A stretch of DNA of 7,144 nt. Origin: Sphingobacteriaceae bacterium (lineage in GTDB: Bacteria; Bacteroidota; Bacteroidia; B-17B0; Aurantibacillaceae). Each line of letters opens with the position of its first letter. Within the stretch, counting starts at the first letter, position 1. The stretch covers positions 1 through 7,144 of the forward strand of contig JAHEYE010000011.1 in assembly GCA_023251695.1 (NCBI GenBank), in the 5' to 3' direction. The translations under genes and the position numbers were made by a program. The notes below the pieces were generated by a model. It was not told the origin of the DNA. It did no database searches and worked only from the letters and a program-made list of their open reading frames with translations. Positions 5,187 to 7,144 of the stretch are shown in pieces.

Positions 5187-6788
5187 ATGCGCTTCATTTA
5201 CAAAATAAGCCTTGCCGTTTTATTATTTCTTGCCTTTCAATCGTGCCGTAAATCCTTTGAAACGGATTGGGATTTAGATATTGCCGCCCCTATTGCCCGA
5301 AGTAAACTAAATATCAAGAATTTTTTCAGCGATACCTTATTTTCATCAGACCCCACAGGTTTATTGCATCTTTCATTTTCAAAAAAAATCGCCGGCTTTC
5401 AGTTAGACTCATTAGTTCAGTTACCGGATACGGTTTTGGATTATCAGTTTGCGATGCTTCCCAATACAAAATTGTACTTGCCCCCGGGGAACAGTATTCC
5501 GGGATTTCCACAAACTCAGGAAATTAATTTAACCCTTAGCGGAGGCGTTGAATTAAGGAGCACCATCATTAATAACGGTTTGATAAAGATTGTTTACAGT
5601 AATTCATATACGCAGCCGCTTGAATTTAAAATGGTGCTTCCCTATACCACTAAATATGGTTTACCTTTCACCATAAACGAAATAATTAATCCGGGAACTA
5701 ATAATCTTGCTAAGTTTTACGATATCGGCGGTTATGATGTAAAATTAACGGGTATGACCTTAAGCAAAATAAATTCGTTAGTACAAACCATTGATGTTAA
5801 AGTTCCCTCTTTTGCGCAGCCTGATACCATCAGGGGCGGACAAGGCGTATACACACAGATCTCCTACGCAGATTTGGTTCCATATTATGTGGAAGGTTAT
5901 TTTGGGCAACAAAACATTGATTTACCTTACGATTCGGTTGCATTGAACATTAGTAATAATTTACAGATTAGCAATTTTCAGATTAGCTCGGCTTTTATCA
6001 ATTTTAAAATTGTGAATGAATTTGGCGTGGATATTAATGCCCAACTCAGTAATATTAAATCAGTAAATACACTTAGCAGTACAGCCATAACATTAAACGC
6101 TTCCGGTTTATCAAACATAAACATCAACAGGGCAAGTAAAACAACCGGCTTTTCAAACCCAATATTCCCAACTATAAAAACGGTTTCGGTAAATACAGTC
6201 AACTCCAATTTAAAACCTTTCCTCGAAAACCTTCCCGATTATCTGACTTACCAGGGAAAAATAGTGGTGAATCCTTTCGGAAACATTTCAGCTTCTAACG
6301 ATTTTGCATTCCTGGGTACAGGAATAAATATTTATGCCGATGTGGACATGCCACTGCAAATACGTGCCGATTATTTTAAGCTCGTTTCTTATAGTACAAT
6401 CGACTTAACAACCGTTAAACAAATCGATAATATTAATTACGGCGATATTGTTTTGCGCTGTACCAACGGCTTTCCGTTTAATGCAGTTTTACAAGGCTAT
6501 ATTTTAAACGATCAGAAACAAAAAATTGATTCGCTGTTTAATGTACCGGGTAATGTGATTAAAGAAGGGCTTGTAGATATGAATAACATCGTTATCTCAA
6601 CTTCCTATACAGAATTAAGGATTCCTTTAACACAGGCTAAATTACAAAACCTTAAACTGTGCAAGTCCTTACAATTTGTTTCGCAGTTTAATTTACCACC
6701 CCAGCCGCCCGATATTAAATTATTAGATAGCTATAATCTGGATTTAGTACTTAGTCTGGATATTAATTACAGAGCCAGGAAAAAATAA
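5187..6788 (+). CDS. predicted lipoprotein of unknown function, beta-rich
   Basis: 533 aa from the ATG at 5187. I chose this start, not the in-frame TTG at 5136, because it places a lipoprotein signal peptide at the N-terminus: MRFIYK, a hydrophobic core LAVLLFLAF, then Cys at residue 20 (FQSC, a relaxed Bacteroidota-like lipobox). After C20 come RKSFETDWDLD; there is no compact acidic export signal next to the Cys, so inner- versus outer-leaflet placement is open. The rest has no transmembrane segment and looks like alternating beta strands rich in N, S, I and L. Stretches such as INFKIVNEFGVDINAQLSNI (about 271-290) and LRCTNGFPFNAVLQGYI (about 425-441) look like repeated beta-sandwich modules of the kind seen in Bacteroidota envelope lipoproteins. 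I do not recognise a characterised family or catalytic motif. The next gene, also exported, starts 2 nt downstream, suggesting a two-component envelope assembly. Confidence 0.8.
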   Translation: MRFIYKISLAVLLFLAFQSCRKSFETDWDLDIAAPIARSKLNIKNFFSDTLFSSDPTGLLHLSFSKKIAGFQLDSLVQLPDTVLDYQFAMLPNTKLYLPPGNSIPGFPQTQEINLTLSGGVELRSTIINNGLIKIVYSNSYTQPLEFKMVLPYTTKYGLPFTINEIINPGTNNLAKFYDIGGYDVKLTGMTLSKINSLVQTIDVKVPSFAQPDTIRGGQGVYTQISYADLVPYYVEGYFGQQNIDLPYDSVALNISNNLQISNFQISSAFINFKIVNEFGVDINAQLSNIKSVNTLSSTAITLNASGLSNININRASKTTGFSNPIFPTIKTVSVNTVNSNLKPFLENLPDYLTYQGKIVVNPFGNISASNDFAFLGTGINIYADVDMPLQIRADYFKLVSYSTIDLTTVKQIDNINYGDIVLRCTNGFPFNAVLQGYILNDQKQKIDSLFNVPGNVIKEGLVDMNNIVISTSYTELRIPLTQAKLQNLKLCKSLQFVSQFNLPPQPPDIKLLDSYNLDLVLSLDINYRARKK

Positions 6789-6790
6789 AT

Positions 6791-7144
6791 ATGTTGAGGC
6801 GCCATACATTTATATTTATTTTGTTCTGCCTTCTACTTCAACAGGCCGGGGCCCAATACAACAGCGAATTTATTAATTACGAAAATACAGGGCGGAGCGT
6901 TTCTATAAATGCCGATTTTGATGCGGGCTCCAATGGCATTCAAAATTACATGATGAATAAATTTTTATTCGGCGGTTATATTGATACGAAAACAAAAGAC
7001 GCGGCCTTAAATAAAATGCGGGGTTACAATCAGCTGGGGATAAATCTTAATTATGACATAAGTTTATTTATTGGAAAAAATCCGAAATACGATTTTCTTG
7101 TGGGTTTAAAGAATCAGGAAATACTTAACGCAACTTATACCCGC
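6791..7144 (+). CDS. exported protein, possibly outer-membrane beta-barrel (3' partial)
   Basis: The frame opens with ATG 2 nt after the lipoprotein stop and runs 118 codons to the window edge without a stop. Residues 1-21 form a signal peptide (MLRRH, hydrophobic core FIFILFCLLL, cleavage likely at AGA|QY). No lipobox is evident, so it should enter the periplasm or outer membrane. The mature part visible (GRSVSINADFDAGSNG, then NLNYDISLFIG and YDFLVGLKNQEIL) has alternating aromatic/hydrophobic strands and Tyr/Phe-rich turns, in keeping with an outer-membrane barrel, but the fragment is too short to name a family; a DUF5723-like protein is one possibility I cannot confirm. The tight spacing implies co-transcription and probable functional pairing with the lipoprotein. 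Confidence 0.78.
   Translation, partial: MLRRHTFIFILFCLLLQQAGAQYNSEFINYENTGRSVSINADFDAGSNGIQNYMMNKFLFGGYIDTKTKDAALNKMRGYNQLGINLNYDISLFIGKNPKYDFLVGLKNQEILNATYTR

Noticed and set aside
5481..5503. GC-rich palindromic stretch (CCCCGGGG and a nearby TTCCGGG)
   Set aside because: It encodes an ordinary Pro/Gly-rich loop inside the lipoprotein; the symmetry is imperfect and probably due to codon choice.
5326..6208. Minus-strand open frames inside the lipoprotein gene (5326-5511 and 5978-6208)
   Set aside because: They are short frames antisense to a long, consistent coding sequence.

Overview
The window is about 7.1 kb of AT-rich, gene-dense DNA from a member of the Bacteroidota. Three things point there: a C-terminal type IX secretion sorting domain on one protein, TAnnTTTG-type promoter elements (the Bacteroidota -7 box), and A-rich translation starts without clear Shine-Dalgarno sequences. 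The order or genus cannot be read from the sequence.

Layout. (1) 3-1690, plus strand: a two-gene unit with a Nif3/DUF34 family protein (5' end cut by the window edge) and, 2 nt later, a coiled-coil C4 zinc-ribbon protein. A strong intrinsic terminator follows at 1710-1744. (2) 1780-2433: a class I SAM-dependent O-methyltransferase with its own promoter, whose -7 box lies only 4 nt before the ATG. (3) 2427-2630: two adjacent heptanucleotide tandem arrays of different consensus fill almost all of the gap to the next gene; the second ends 1 nt before its start codon. (4) 2632-3651: a low-specificity L-threonine aldolase. (5) 3641-5047, minus strand: a secreted PHP-fold metallohydrolase-like protein carrying a T9SS tail; it converges on the aldolase gene with an 11-nt overlap. 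(6) 5187-7144, plus strand, divergent from the PHP gene: a predicted 533-aa lipoprotein of unknown function and, 2 nt later, the start of a second exported protein that runs off the window.

Most genes are ordinary housekeeping or envelope genes, and I see no defence system, mobile element, CRISPR array or RNA gene. The parts that merit attention are the double heptamer array between the methyltransferase and aldolase genes; the recurring placement of -7 elements exactly 4 nt before start codons, which implies leaderless or near-leaderless mRNAs; non-histidine residues in the aldolase active-site region; and the uncharacterised lipoprotein/exported-protein pair at the right end.
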